Assembly (NCBI RefSeq): GCF_000513195.1
Contig: NZ_CBVI010000146.1
Location: forward strand, 1 to 35,626
Origin: Bacteroides timonensis
GTDB taxonomy: Bacteria > Bacteroidota > Bacteroidia > Bacteroidales > Bacteroidaceae
Length of the DNA: 35,626 nucleotides
Reading direction: 5' to 3'
In this document: piece after piece, positions 18,234 to 27,145 of the stretch
Layout: each line of letters begins with the position of its first letter
How positions within the stretch are numbered: the first letter of the stretch is position 1
Program-made: the position numbers and the translations under genes
Notes under the pieces: model-generated
Seen by the model: the letters and a program-made list of their open reading frames with translations, nothing else
Database searches by the model: none
What the model was told of the DNA's origin: nothing

Positions 18234-19034
18234 ATGATAAAGTGGGGTACTATTTCTATGGTGCTCGTTGTTGTACTTGTATCATCCTGTAGCAGTACTA
18301 AAAATGGGGAAAATTCCGACAGGGAAGACTTAACCGCTAAAGAATTGCTGCAAGGTGTCTGGCTGGACAATGAGACGGATATGCCGTTAATGCGTATTAG
18401 CGGTGATACGATCTATTATGCTGACCCACAAAATGCGCCTGTTTACTTCAAGGTACTTCGTGATACGATTTATTTACGCGGAAATACTCTTACGGCTTAT
18501 AAAATAGACCGTCAAACGGAATATAGTTTTTGGTTTCATTCTCTATCTGATGATATCGTAAAGCTATATAAGTCCGATAATCCGGAAGACACGCTGGCAT
18601 TCTCCACTCAGGAAGTGGAAGTTATCCCCAGCACTTCAGAAGTAGTCAAAAAAGATAGTGTGGTTATGTATAAAGGAACGCGTTATCGGGGCTATGTCTA
18701 TATCAATCCTTCTAAGATGAAAGTAATAAAAACAGTATATTCTGATGAAGGTATAGGTGTGGACAATGTATACTATGACAACGTGATACATATCTGTGTA
18801 TATGAAGGCAAGAACTTACTGTATGGCAAGGATATTACTAAAAAAGTTTTCGCAACTATTTTCCCGGAGGAAGTATTAAATCAGACCATTCTTTCCGACA
18901 TGAATTTTATAAGTGTGGATGGAAAAGGCTATCATTATGAAGCCATGCTCCGTATTCCGGAAAGTTCCGTTTATCATCTCGTAAGCCTGACTATCGGTCC
19001 TGATAAGCAATTACATATAAAAATGGTGGAGTAA
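18234..19034 (+). CDS. Lipoprotein of unknown function (DUF4738-like)
   Basis: A 266-residue protein with a lipoprotein signal peptide (LVVVLVSSC, lipidated Cys19) and a Ser/Asn-rich linker. A beta-rich part follows with WLDNETDMPLMRISGDTIYYAD and repeated DTIYL-type strands. This resembles DUF4738 lipoproteins of Bacteroides, though I assign that from memory of the family's look and not from a search. No catalytic motif is seen. It closes the polysaccharide operon 21 nt after ugd, and its stop codon lies inside a terminator-like hairpin, so it is probably the last gene of the transcript. Confidence 0.75.
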   Translation: MIKWGTISMVLVVVLVSSCSSTKNGENSDREDLTAKELLQGVWLDNETDMPLMRISGDTIYYADPQNAPVYFKVLRDTIYLRGNTLTAYKIDRQTEYSFWFHSLSDDIVKLYKSDNPEDTLAFSTQEVEVIPSTSEVVKKDSVVMYKGTRYRGYVYINPSKMKVIKTVYSDEGIGVDNVYYDNVIHICVYEGKNLLYGKDITKKVFATIFPEEVLNQTILSDMNFISVDGKGYHYEAMLRIPESSVYHLVSLTIGPDKQLHIKMVE

Positions 19035-19045
19035 AACTCCACCAT
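19023..19045 (+). terminator. Hairpin at the end of the polysaccharide operon
   Basis: ATGGTGGAGT (19023-19032) pairs perfectly with ACTCCACCAT (19036-19045) around an AAA loop, a very stable 10-bp stem. It overlaps the TAA stop of the lipoprotein gene (19032-19034) and lies between two convergent genes. No T-tract follows on the plus strand, so termination efficiency is uncertain. Confidence 0.55.
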
Positions 19046-19075
19046 CAAACAATATATATTAAAGAAATCCTTCTC

Positions 19076-20382
19076 TTATTTGTTGCTTTTTCCTGAAGGA
19101 TTAGCACTTTTTCTCGGAGCATTACCTCTTCCTTTTGAAGCATCTCCTTTCTTCGGAGCATTTCCACTACCTTTATTGGTATTTCGTCCTTTAGCACGGA
19201 AGTTACGTTTGCCCCTTCCGTCATAACTACGTGGTTTGTATTCGGGTGACTCGCCTAATTCTTCAGGTACAGGTATTTTATAAATATCTCTTTCCAGGAA
19301 ATTCTCAATTTGCTTGAAGTTACTTTGTTCCTTTTCATTTACAAAGGTTAGAGCAACACCATCGTTATTAGCACGCGCCGTACGACCAATACGATGGACA
19401 TAGTCTTCACTGTCATGCGGAACATCATAGTTAATCACAAGACGAATATCATCAATGTCAATACCACGAGCCACGATGTCTGTGGCAACCAAAATGTTTA
19501 TACGACCTGCCTTAAACTCATGCATTACTTCTTCACGCTGTGCCTGTTCCAGGTCAGAATGCATTTCGCCTACATTCAGCTTCATCATTTTCAAGGCCTT
19601 TGTTACTTCCTTTACTTTCAACTTGGACGATGCGAAGATAATGACACGTTCCGGTGTTTGTTCAGCAAAGAGACTGCGAATTATACCCAACTTCTGATTT
19701 TCATAGCAAACATAGGCTGCTTGCACAATTTTATCAGCAGGGCGTGAAACGGCAAGTTTGACTTCAGCGGGATTATTGAGAATGGTGTTGGCAAGTTGTT
19801 GTATTTTTGCAGGCATGGTAGCAGAGAACATGATGGTTTGGCGTTCTTTAGGCAAATACTTCACAATCTGCATGATGTCATCGAAGAAACCCATATCGAG
19901 CATACGGTCGGCTTCGTCAAGAATGAAATAGGAAACACGGGAGAGATCTACATATCCCAAACTCAGATGAGCTAACAAACGTCCCGGAGTAGCTATAACA
20001 ACATCGGCTCCCAACATTAGCCCCTTCTTTTGTTGTTCAAAGAGTATCCCATCGTTACCACCATAAACTGCCACACTGCTGACAGGCATGAAGTAGGAAA
20101 AACCTTCCATCTGCTGATCTATTTGTTGCGCCAATTCTCGTGTGGAGACATAACAATACAGTTTATAGCATCTTCAGGATGTCCACCTTCGGAAAGTTTA
20201 TTCAGTACAGGCAACAGATAGGCGGCCGTCTTACCGGTTCCAGTCTGTGCCACGGCTATTAAATCTCTGCCTTCAAGTATAACGGGAATGGATTTCTCTT
20301 GTATAGGTGTGCACTCATCGAAGCGCATGGCTTCCAGTGCATCAAGCACCTGATCATTCAGTTGTAGTTCGGAAAACTTCAT
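19076..20382 (-). pseudogene. DEAD-box RNA helicase interrupted by a single-base frameshift
   Basis: The gene lies on the minus strand and would encode about 435 residues, RhlE-like. The first part (20382 to about 20141) holds the Q motif (TPIQEKSIP) and Walker A AQTGTGKT, and reads into motif Ia as VMSPHENW and a stop. The other frame continues from about 20141 as RELAQQID and contains DEAD in ILDEADRMLDMGFF, SAT in MFSATMP, ARGIDIDD and HRIGRTAR, ending in a basic Gly/Lys/Arg tail. The expected SPTRELAQQ is restored by adding one base in TGTGG (about 20141-20145), reading CCAACACGA in place of CCACACGA. All other motifs are intact, so this is a recent mutation or a sequencing error. Confidence 0.85.
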
Positions 20383-20401
20383 GTTTCTTTTTATTTAGTC
20401 G

Positions 20402-20432
20402 CAAAGATAGGAAATAAAGTGATTACCACAAA
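20402..20432 (-). promoter_or_regulatory. Promoter of the DEAD-box helicase gene
   Basis: On the minus strand TTTG (20432-20429) is followed after 19 nt by TATCTTTG (20409-20402), a full match to the Bacteroides -33/-7 consensus. The ATG at 20382 is 19 nt further on. A working promoter fits a gene that was functional until recently. Confidence 0.7.
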
Positions 20433-20461
20433 AGAATGAAGCTACTTTGCAATCCATTCCT

Positions 20462-22099
20462 TTAATACCCCGGATGCTGTTCCCATTCCGGATTCATTTG
20501 TCTGATTTTCTCGGGAATGGGGAAGACAATAGTATACCCACTTTCTTCGTTGGGAAGTTGCGGACGACTGTTGTAAGAACGGGTAAATTGTCCAAAACGA
20601 ATTAAATCCTGACGCCGCCAACCTTCCCAGGCCAATTCTAATTGGCGCTCAGCCAGAAGATTGTCCAAAGTAGCAGTACGTTCCGGTGCTCCTACACGGG
20701 TACGCACCTGATTCAGTTCTTCATCTCCATTACGTCCGTCACGGACTTTGGCTTCACTCTTCATAAGCAATACATCAGCGTAACGAAACAGAACAATATC
20801 ATTCTCCATCAATTTTCCATCTTTCATGGCTTTGTCATCTATCTCATATTTTTTCATACGGGCACCAGCAGTCTTTTCATAAGGTTCATCGGACAGATCC
20901 AATTTAACCTTCCACGGTTCGTAAACTAAAGCTGTTCCATCATCCAATTTCACGGTATTACCTTTCAAATCATAAACAGTACCTGCATAATAGCAATAAT
21001 CAAAACGCGGGTCCTGTTCGTTTGTCTCGTATCCAAAAGTCTGTAAGGCTTCGATAGTGGCACTTGATCCATTCTCGCCAGACAAACCTAACGCTTTGGC
21101 ATGATTATAATGGCGCGAACGGAAAAGATATTGCATCTGATTGGTATATAACGTCTTATTCATCGGAATAGTGAAGATGTTTTCAACAGAGCCTTCATTA
21201 TATACGGCAAAATTGGCGGAATAATCTGATTCAAGACGATAACCTAAAGCTGTAATTTGGTCACAATAGAACTCTACGGTCTGCCAGGCATTGAATGTAT
21301 TGCCATCCACATCAAAGAAGATTGTTTTCCCATCCGGATGGATATCATCCACCCAGTTATTATCCATATAAATTTCTGCATTCAGTGCCAGTTTTGCAAG
21401 CAGGAAGTAGGCTACGGGACGTGTCAAGCGGCCATAGTAATTACCAGAACGGTTACTGAACTGAGCGGGCAGGAGTGGGGCTGCCTCTTGTAGTTCCTTG
21501 AATATGAAATTAAAGATATTCTCACGTTCACTTAGTACAATATCTTTTGAGGCAACCTTGGAAGATAGAACCAGCGGAATACTACCGAACAGGTCCGTCA
21601 GATAATAATAGTACATTGCACGCAAAGCACGCACTTCGGCACGATAGGCTGGAAGTTCTGCATCTGCATGTGTAAGTGCATAGCTTTCAATTTGTTCCAA
21701 AGACTTATTACTGAGCATAACTACTTTGTAGAGATATTCCCAGGTGGCTTGTATCGCATCATTATTTATTCCCCATTTGTGCAAGAACAGTCCTTGCCAG
21801 AAACCACCATCGTACCAGTCACCACCACGAGTAGGCATAATGGCTTCATCAGTTGTAAAAGTATTCAGATCATATATGCCGCGTCCTGTTCCCTGCAATC
21901 CTTGACTGTCGGAATTTCCTCCGATGTAGTTATAGAGAGAGGCAACTGCATTCAGATAAAGTTCAGTAATGTTACGATAGCCTTCTTCTTCGGGTAATGC
22001 ATCGCGGGGATTTTCTTTTAGAAAACTATCACATGAGATCATGCACCAACTGAGGGTGACCAAAATACAAAACGAACGAATTATGGAATATCTTTTCAT
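20462..22099 (-). CDS. SusD/RagB-family nutrient-binding lipoprotein
   Basis: A 545-residue surface lipoprotein. Its signal peptide ends in a lipobox, MISC (Cys23). The mature part begins DSFLKENPRDALPEEEGY, the usual SusD start, and RAMYYYYLTDLFGSIPLV is the conserved TPR-like segment. The C-terminal end LAWEGWRRQDLIRFGQF followed by FPIPEKIRQMNPEWEQHPGY is diagnostic. SusD proteins cap the SusC transporter and help capture a glycan or other ligand. It lies 11 nt downstream of its SusC partner. No glycosidase, sulfatase, protease or regulator accompanies the pair, so the substrate cannot be guessed. Confidence 0.95.
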   Translation of the reverse strand: MKRYSIIRSFCILVTLSWCMISCDSFLKENPRDALPEEEGYRNITELYLNAVASLYNYIGGNSDSQGLQGTGRGIYDLNTFTTDEAIMPTRGGDWYDGGFWQGLFLHKWGINNDAIQATWEYLYKVVMLSNKSLEQIESYALTHADAELPAYRAEVRALRAMYYYYLTDLFGSIPLVLSSKVASKDIVLSERENIFNFIFKELQEAAPLLPAQFSNRSGNYYGRLTRPVAYFLLAKLALNAEIYMDNNWVDDIHPDGKTIFFDVDGNTFNAWQTVEFYCDQITALGYRLESDYSANFAVYNEGSVENIFTIPMNKTLYTNQMQYLFRSRHYNHAKALGLSGENGSSATIEALQTFGYETNEQDPRFDYCYYAGTVYDLKGNTVKLDDGTALVYEPWKVKLDLSDEPYEKTAGARMKKYEIDDKAMKDGKLMENDIVLFRYADVLLMKSEAKVRDGRNGDEELNQVRTRVGAPERTATLDNLLAERQLELAWEGWRRQDLIRFGQFTRSYNSRPQLPNEESGYTIVFPIPEKIRQMNPEWEQHPGY

Positions 22100-22110
22100 G
22101 TCTTTAAGGT

Positions 22111-24843
22111 TTAGAAGTTTACACTTAGTCCGATGGTATATGTACGATATAAAGGATAATTGCGTTTATCATCTATACCTAAAGTAGAATTCACCGATGA
22201 ACTGTTTATCATGGGTGTCAATCCGGAATAACCGGAAATAGTAGCCAGATTATTGACCGTCAGTGACAGGCGAAGCGATTGCAGGTAACGGGTATTTTTC
22301 AATGGAACATTCCAGCCCACTGTGATATAGTCGAAGTTCACATAATCACCATCTTCCAACCAATAATCTGTAGCTGTCTGATCCTTTATATTCCGTGTAG
22401 GCGCTTTCTTCATGACATTATAGTCGGGGAAACTATTCATATTCATATAAGTAAGCGAAGTACCATTATAGACCTTATGCCCGAATGCACCGTTTATCTG
22501 TAACGATACATCGAAATCTTTATAACGAAAACTGATGTTAGAGCCAAGAATTGTCTTTGGAACTGCCTGACCTGCTATGTACCGGTCTTCACCATCTTCC
22601 AGACTAACACCACCACCATTCAAATCAGCAATCTGATAAGTATAGCCTCCGTTACCATCGGATACTAATCCTGTGCAATGAGGGAGGTAAAATACCCCCA
22701 ACGGCTGACCTACAATCTGGTATACGATATGATTATATCCGCCATGAAATCCGGCACCATCCAATCCGGCAAGACTCTTGTATTCTGTTGCTGAAATATG
22801 CTCACCTTGATAGTTGCCATCGAGGGAAAGCAATTTGTTTTGTTGAAAAGTCAGGTTAGCATTGATATTCAGTTCCATATCTTTGGTTTTCAATGGAGTT
22901 ATACCAATAGATAGCTCTGTTCCATAATTACGCATGGAACCAATGTTTGCCAGCAAAGTGTTGTAAGTGAAAGGCGGTACACTCACATTATAGAGATAGA
23001 GCATATCTTTCGTCTTGGAATTATAATAGTTGGCAGTCAGTAACAACCGGTTACCCAGTAAAGCCATTTCTATACCGGCATTGAAGGTCTGTTTCACTTC
23101 CCATTTTAAGTCCGGATTCATATTCTTCAATTGGTCCATTGTGACCACAGGCGATGAACCTACCGGAGCAACTCCGTTCGGGCGTATCAGATTCAGCGAA
23201 GTGTACGAATCGATTCCATTTTGGTTACCTGCCAAACCATAGCCTGCGCGGACTTTCAGATTGTCAATGAAAGGCAGTTTCTCCATAAACTTTTCCTTGC
23301 TGACTACCCATGCAACAGATACAGCCGGAAAGAAACCCCATTTATGATTACTGCCAAACTTGGAAGAGGCATCTCCACGGGCATTCACTGTCAGTATATA
23401 ACGATCATCATACGTATAGTTCACACGTCCCATGAAGGAGGCCAGGCGAGGATCTTCATAATAAGAATTAGTTCCTTCCCACGAACGGAGAGCGCCTCCC
23501 TGAAGATTGTTATAGCCCAGACCATCAATACTGAAATTAGTAACTGTGGTATAGAATCCCGAATATTGGTCTTTTTGCACTTCCGCCAAACCTAAAACAT
23601 CAAAGAAATGCTTCCGCCATTCTTTTTTATAAGACAACATCAGGTTCCCTAGTAACGATTCCATTTTCTTAGTTCCTTTGTATGCCTGCCCTTGCGCCCA
23701 GACCGCAACCGGCAGATACTGTGAATTTTCAATCACATTATAGGTGTAGGAACCAAACAGTGCCAGTTTCCATGCTTCAGACAAATTAAATGTCAACCGT
23801 GCATGCGTACTAATGTGCGAAGTAGCGTCTTTATCATTCACGTCCATCCATGCCAGCGGATGAGACAGCTGGCTGGCAAGAACACTTCCATCCCAACTTC
23901 CGGTTTCCGGATTTTTATGATTAGGGAAAGTGGGATTAAATGCAGCAGCCGAATAAAACACTTTATGTAAATTTACCAGGTTACGCTCTTTCTGTATGGA
24001 ACCAAACATTCCGAGATCACATTTCAGAAAATTATCGAATACGTACTGCGTCATATTCATATTCGATGTGAAGTTCCGCAACTTTTCATTAACAATCACC
24101 CCTTCGCGATTCATCAAAGCAAGAGAAACACGATAGTTGGAGGTATTTGTTCCACCGGAGAAAGCAATGTGATGATTATGTTGCAGCCCTGTTTGTTCTA
24201 TTTCCTTCTGGAAATCGGTATTGTTTCCCAAATCAAGAATAGAAACGCCACGTTCTTTAGCTACTGCCCGAAATTCATCTCCATTGAGCATTCTTACCGT
24301 TTTATAGCTTGAAGCAATACCGAAACTACCATTATAGTTCACACTTGTACGCCCACTAACACCTTTTTTAGTGGTAATTTCAATAACACCCGATGCTCCG
24401 CGCGAACCATATTGCGCTGTTTCCGAAGCATCTTTCAAAATAACAAAACTTTCAATATCCGCCGGATAGATAGACATAAGCATACTCAAATCACCAAAAA
24501 CACCGTCTACAATAATCAACGGATCATTCCCGGTAGTCAATGAAGTGGTACCACGCAAGCGGACAGCATCCAATGCTGCAGGTCCATTGGAACCTTTCAG
24601 AATAGTCAAACCCGGTACCCGTCCGCGGATAGCATCCAATGGATTGGTTATCTGGTCTTTATTCATTTGGTTTTCGGTAATTCTCTCTACAAGTCCTGAA
24701 AGGTTCTTGCGAAGGCCTGTGGCATATCCAACAGTCGTTATAGAGTCAGGGAGGCTAACGTGAAGTTTTTCTTGTGCAACGGCTTGAAGGCCAGGGACAG
24801 TCAAAAGCAAAGAGAGATAGAAAAAGTTCCTTATTCTCTTCAT
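22111..24843 (-). CDS. SusC/RagA-family TonB-dependent outer-membrane transporter
   Basis: A 910-residue TonB-dependent receptor. After the signal peptide (about 1-24, AVAQ) it goes almost straight to the plug: TVGYATGLRKNLSGLVERI (37-55), then DAIRGRVPGLTIL (70-82), LRGTTSLTTGNDPLIIVDG (96-114), and YGSRGASGVIEITTKKG (145-161), the SusC signature. The rest is the 22-strand barrel, ending RTYTIGLSVNF. The usual ~80-residue carboxypeptidase-like N-terminal extension is missing. I start at the ATG at 24843. An in-frame TTG at 24870 falls within the -7 box and is unlikely to be transcribed. It is the first gene of a two-gene operon with susD. Confidence 0.94.
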   Translation of the reverse strand: MKRIRNFFYLSLLLTVPGLQAVAQEKLHVSLPDSITTVGYATGLRKNLSGLVERITENQMNKDQITNPLDAIRGRVPGLTILKGSNGPAALDAVRLRGTTSLTTGNDPLIIVDGVFGDLSMLMSIYPADIESFVILKDASETAQYGSRGASGVIEITTKKGVSGRTSVNYNGSFGIASSYKTVRMLNGDEFRAVAKERGVSILDLGNNTDFQKEIEQTGLQHNHHIAFSGGTNTSNYRVSLALMNREGVIVNEKLRNFTSNMNMTQYVFDNFLKCDLGMFGSIQKERNLVNLHKVFYSAAAFNPTFPNHKNPETGSWDGSVLASQLSHPLAWMDVNDKDATSHISTHARLTFNLSEAWKLALFGSYTYNVIENSQYLPVAVWAQGQAYKGTKKMESLLGNLMLSYKKEWRKHFFDVLGLAEVQKDQYSGFYTTVTNFSIDGLGYNNLQGGALRSWEGTNSYYEDPRLASFMGRVNYTYDDRYILTVNARGDASSKFGSNHKWGFFPAVSVAWVVSKEKFMEKLPFIDNLKVRAGYGLAGNQNGIDSYTSLNLIRPNGVAPVGSSPVVTMDQLKNMNPDLKWEVKQTFNAGIEMALLGNRLLLTANYYNSKTKDMLYLYNVSVPPFTYNTLLANIGSMRNYGTELSIGITPLKTKDMELNINANLTFQQNKLLSLDGNYQGEHISATEYKSLAGLDGAGFHGGYNHIVYQIVGQPLGVFYLPHCTGLVSDGNGGYTYQIADLNGGGVSLEDGEDRYIAGQAVPKTILGSNISFRYKDFDVSLQINGAFGHKVYNGTSLTYMNMNSFPDYNVMKKAPTRNIKDQTATDYWLEDGDYVNFDYITVGWNVPLKNTRYLQSLRLSLTVNNLATISGYSGLTPMINSSSVNSTLGIDDKRNYPLYRTYTIGLSVNF

Positions 24844-24862
24844 AGCATTAATATTTAAGAGG

Positions 24863-24909
24863 TTCCGCAAATATAGATGTCATTATATGAAACAAATATA
24901 TTTGCGGAA
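24863..24909. promoter_or_regulatory. 13-bp inverted repeat with outward -7 boxes at the susC promoter
   Basis: TTCCGCAAATATA (24863-24875) and TATATTTGCGGAA (24897-24909) form a perfect inverted repeat with a 21-nt spacer. Each arm contains TATATTTG, a perfect Bacteroides -7 box: the left arm fires leftward into susC, whose ATG is 20 nt beyond the arm, and the right arm faces into the 3' end of serB. The dyad could be an operator for susC, a terminator for serB, or both. Confidence 0.55.
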
Positions 24910-24918
24910 TAGTTCAGC

Positions 24919-26148
24919 TCATTTCGGCAAATCGATATATGAGTCCTTGAAGCCTAAGAAATAGAGCACTCCATCGAGCCCGATTGTATTGATGGACTGT
25001 TTGGCATTAGCAACCACTTTTGGTTTAGCATGGAAAGCGATACCCAAACCGGCAACACCCAGCATCGGTAGATCATTGGCTCCATCACCCACGGCAATAG
25101 TTTGAGCAATATCCACTTTTTCCACCTGTGCAATCAGACGCAACAGTTCAGCTTTCCGCTTACCGTCTACAACATCTCCCAAATAACGTCCAGTCAACTT
25201 TCCATCCACAATTTCCAGTTCATTGGCATATACGTAGTCAATACCATATTTTTGTTGCAAGTATTGTCCGAAATAGGTGAAACCACCGGAAAGAATGGCA
25301 ATCTTATAGCCGTACTTTTTCAACACATACATCAACCGGTCTACCCCTTCTGTTATAGGCAGGTGTTCTGCTATATCCTGCATTACAGATTCATCCAGCC
25401 CTTTCAGTAAAGCTACGCGTTCGCGGAAGCTTTCGGTAAAATCTATTTCCCCACGCATGGCCCGTTCGGTGATAGCTTTTACTTCATCTCCTACACCGGC
25501 ACGTATGGCCAATTCGTCAATTACTTCCGTCTCAATCAGTGTGGAGTCCATATCGAAACATATCAGACGGCGCATACGACGATACATATTATCGAGTTGA
25601 AAAGAGAAGTCCATTTCAAGTTCACTCGCCAACTTCATCAGATGCTCTTGCATGGCAATGCGATCCTTCGGAGTTCCACGGACGGAGAATTCGATACACG
25701 CACGTGTACGTAAATCACATTCATCCAATGGAATACGTCCCGTCAGACGCTTGATAGCATCAATGTTCATCCCCTGTTCGGCAAGGATGCGGGTGACTGC
25801 GGAAATTTGGCGGGCAGACAACTTACGTCCCAGTAAAGTAAGGATATAGCGATTTTTTCCCTGCATGTTGACCCAGTCTTCATATTCTTTCACCGAAATA
25901 GGATAGAAGCGAATCGTCACTCCCAGGGAAGATGCCTTGAAAAGCAACTCTTTCATGATGAATCCTGAATGTTGTTCCTCTGTCTTGCATAAGATACCCA
26001 ATGACAGTGTATTATGAATGTCCGCCTGACCAATGTCAAGAATAGTAGCGTCGTATTTAGCTAAAATTTCTGTAACGGATGCAGTTAATCCCGGACGATC
26101 TTCGCCCGTAACGCGGATAAGAATAAGTTCTGTGCTCAACGATTGCAT
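24919..26148 (-). CDS. serB: Phosphoserine phosphatase with N-terminal ACT domains
   Basis: A 409-residue enzyme that removes phosphate from O-phospho-L-serine, the last step of serine synthesis. Residues ~8-90 look like an ACT domain (IRVTGEDRPGLTASV) and a second ACT-like segment follows (~100-180), suggesting amino-acid control. The HAD catalytic domain begins FDMDSTLI with Asp199 as nucleophile and Asp201 as acid/base. SGGFTYF, then a Lys-rich stretch, and GDGANDLPM supply the remaining HAD motifs. I start at the ATG at 26148. The reading frame runs on upstream to 26226, but that part contains the -7 box and is not protein-like. Confidence 0.95.
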   Translation of the reverse strand: MQSLSTELILIRVTGEDRPGLTASVTEILAKYDATILDIGQADIHNTLSLGILCKTEEQHSGFIMKELLFKASSLGVTIRFYPISVKEYEDWVNMQGKNRYILTLLGRKLSARQISAVTRILAEQGMNIDAIKRLTGRIPLDECDLRTRACIEFSVRGTPKDRIAMQEHLMKLASELEMDFSFQLDNMYRRMRRLICFDMDSTLIETEVIDELAIRAGVGDEVKAITERAMRGEIDFTESFRERVALLKGLDESVMQDIAEHLPITEGVDRLMYVLKKYGYKIAILSGGFTYFGQYLQQKYGIDYVYANELEIVDGKLTGRYLGDVVDGKRKAELLRLIAQVEKVDIAQTIAVGDGANDLPMLGVAGLGIAFHAKPKVVANAKQSINTIGLDGVLYFLGFKDSYIDLPK

Positions 26149-26185
26149 ATAAAATTGTTTATCTAAATTAATGAGTAACACGGTG

Positions 26186-26193
26186 CAAAAGTA
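26186..26193 (-). promoter_or_regulatory. -7 box of serB
   Basis: On the minus strand TACTTTTG (26193-26186) matches the Bacteroides -7 consensus, 37 nt before the serB ATG. A TTGG (26219-26216) lies 22 nt upstream, slightly too far for a standard -33 element. Confidence 0.5.
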
Positions 26194-26226
26194 GATAAAA
26201 TTCCTGCTATATACACCAATTAACAT

Positions 26227-26562
26227 AGAAATATGTATTTAACAGTAATATTCATGAAATGTTTCCTATTTCTCTTGAGGAGAGACTTGATACAAATGAT
26301 AAAAATATATAATATATATTCGAAAATCACCAGATCGATACTGTACAGAGAGGTATCCAGAAATGTAAAACATGTTATATAACATAAAAAAGTCAACCGT
26401 TTACTTGATTTTCAATAATAAAGTTATACCTTTGTCGCCGATTTAGAACGAGTGGTTCTATAATCTTAGTAAACGTTGATTGTATATTTGTTAGCTAAGA
26501 CGTTGTTTTTACCGTCTGACAAACATCTATAAATCAACCAGTATTAACCAAAACCGCCTTAC
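26227..26562. other. Intergenic region between serB and the thioredoxin-like gene
   Basis: No gene is seen here. It holds a 14-bp perfect palindrome, ATGTTATATAACAT (26372-26385). A rightward promoter has CTTG (26404-26407) and TACCTTTG (26427-26434) 19 nt apart, and a leader of about 120 nt follows. The leader contains two small hairpins: TAGAAC/GTTCTA (26444-26460), and AGACG/CGTCT near 26500-26517. The palindrome lies upstream of the -33 element, where an activator or repressor could bind. Confidence 0.5.
26404..26434 (+). promoter_or_regulatory. Promoter of the thioredoxin-like gene
   Basis: CTTG (26404-26407, one mismatch to TTTG) is followed after 19 nt by TACCTTTG (26427-26434), a perfect TAnnTTTG. 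The gene starts at 26563, giving a long leader of about 120 nt. Confidence 0.6.
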
Positions 26563-27069
26563 ATGAAGCATGTAAAATGGATTTTTGTTGTATTACTAAT
26601 TAGTTCCTTGACTTCTTTCGTAGAAAAAGACAAACCTACCGGAGGTTTAAATGTGGGTGACATAGCCCCTGATTTTAAAATCAAAACTATGTCGACTGAG
26701 CAGCAACCTATTCAAAATTTCTCCAAGATGAAGGGAAAATATGTGTTACTCAGTTTCTGGGCAAGTTATGATGCGCAATCCCGGATGCAAAACGCAAGTT
26801 TGAGCAATGCGCTTCACTCAACTTCTCCAAACAATAATGTGGAAATGGTTTCCGTATCATTCGATGAATATCAATCTATCTTCGAGGAAACCATTCGTAA
26901 GGACCAAATAGTTACGCCCACCTGTTTCGTGGAAACTAAAGGCGAGTCGTCCGGCATCTTTAAAAAGTACCGTTTAGGCCGGGGATTTACTAACTATTTA
27001 CTGGATGATAATGGTGTAATTATAGCCAAAAACATCTCTGCTGCAGAACTTTCAGCTTACTTGAATTAA
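26563..27069 (+). CDS. Secreted thioredoxin-fold (redoxin) protein without CXXC
   Basis: A 168-residue protein with an N-terminal signal or anchor helix (about 5-20) and a redoxin/TlpA-like fold. GDIAPDFKIKTM (32-43) is the usual entry to the AhpC/TSA-type domain, and KGKYVLLSFWAS (57-68) is the core strand. Where TlpA/ResA proteins have WCxxC, this one reads FWASYDAQSR (65-74), so both redox cysteines are gone. The cis-Pro region is represented by VTPTCF; that Cys is the only one in the protein. It cannot act as a normal disulfide oxidoreductase and may be a binding or chaperone-like relative. It stands alone between divergent serB and a terminator. Confidence 0.85.
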   Translation: MKHVKWIFVVLLISSLTSFVEKDKPTGGLNVGDIAPDFKIKTMSTEQQPIQNFSKMKGKYVLLSFWASYDAQSRMQNASLSNALHSTSPNNNVEMVSVSFDEYQSIFEETIRKDQIVTPTCFVETKGESSGIFKKYRLGRGFTNYLLDDNGVIIAKNISAAELSAYLN

Positions 27070-27145
27070 GCTTTCACTGCACATTGCCATGAAAGATTTA
27101 AAGAACCTGTAAGACGAAAGTGGGGTTGCTTCTAAAACTTATGTG

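Noticed and set aside
19076..20382. Programmed frameshift in the helicase gene
   Set aside because: The shift falls inside an essential motif, with no slippery heptamer and no following structure; a mutation or read error is simpler.
24863..24909. Invertible phase-variable promoter at susC
   Set aside because: The inverted repeats are only 21 nt apart, too close for the known Bacteroides invertases, and no invertase gene is near.
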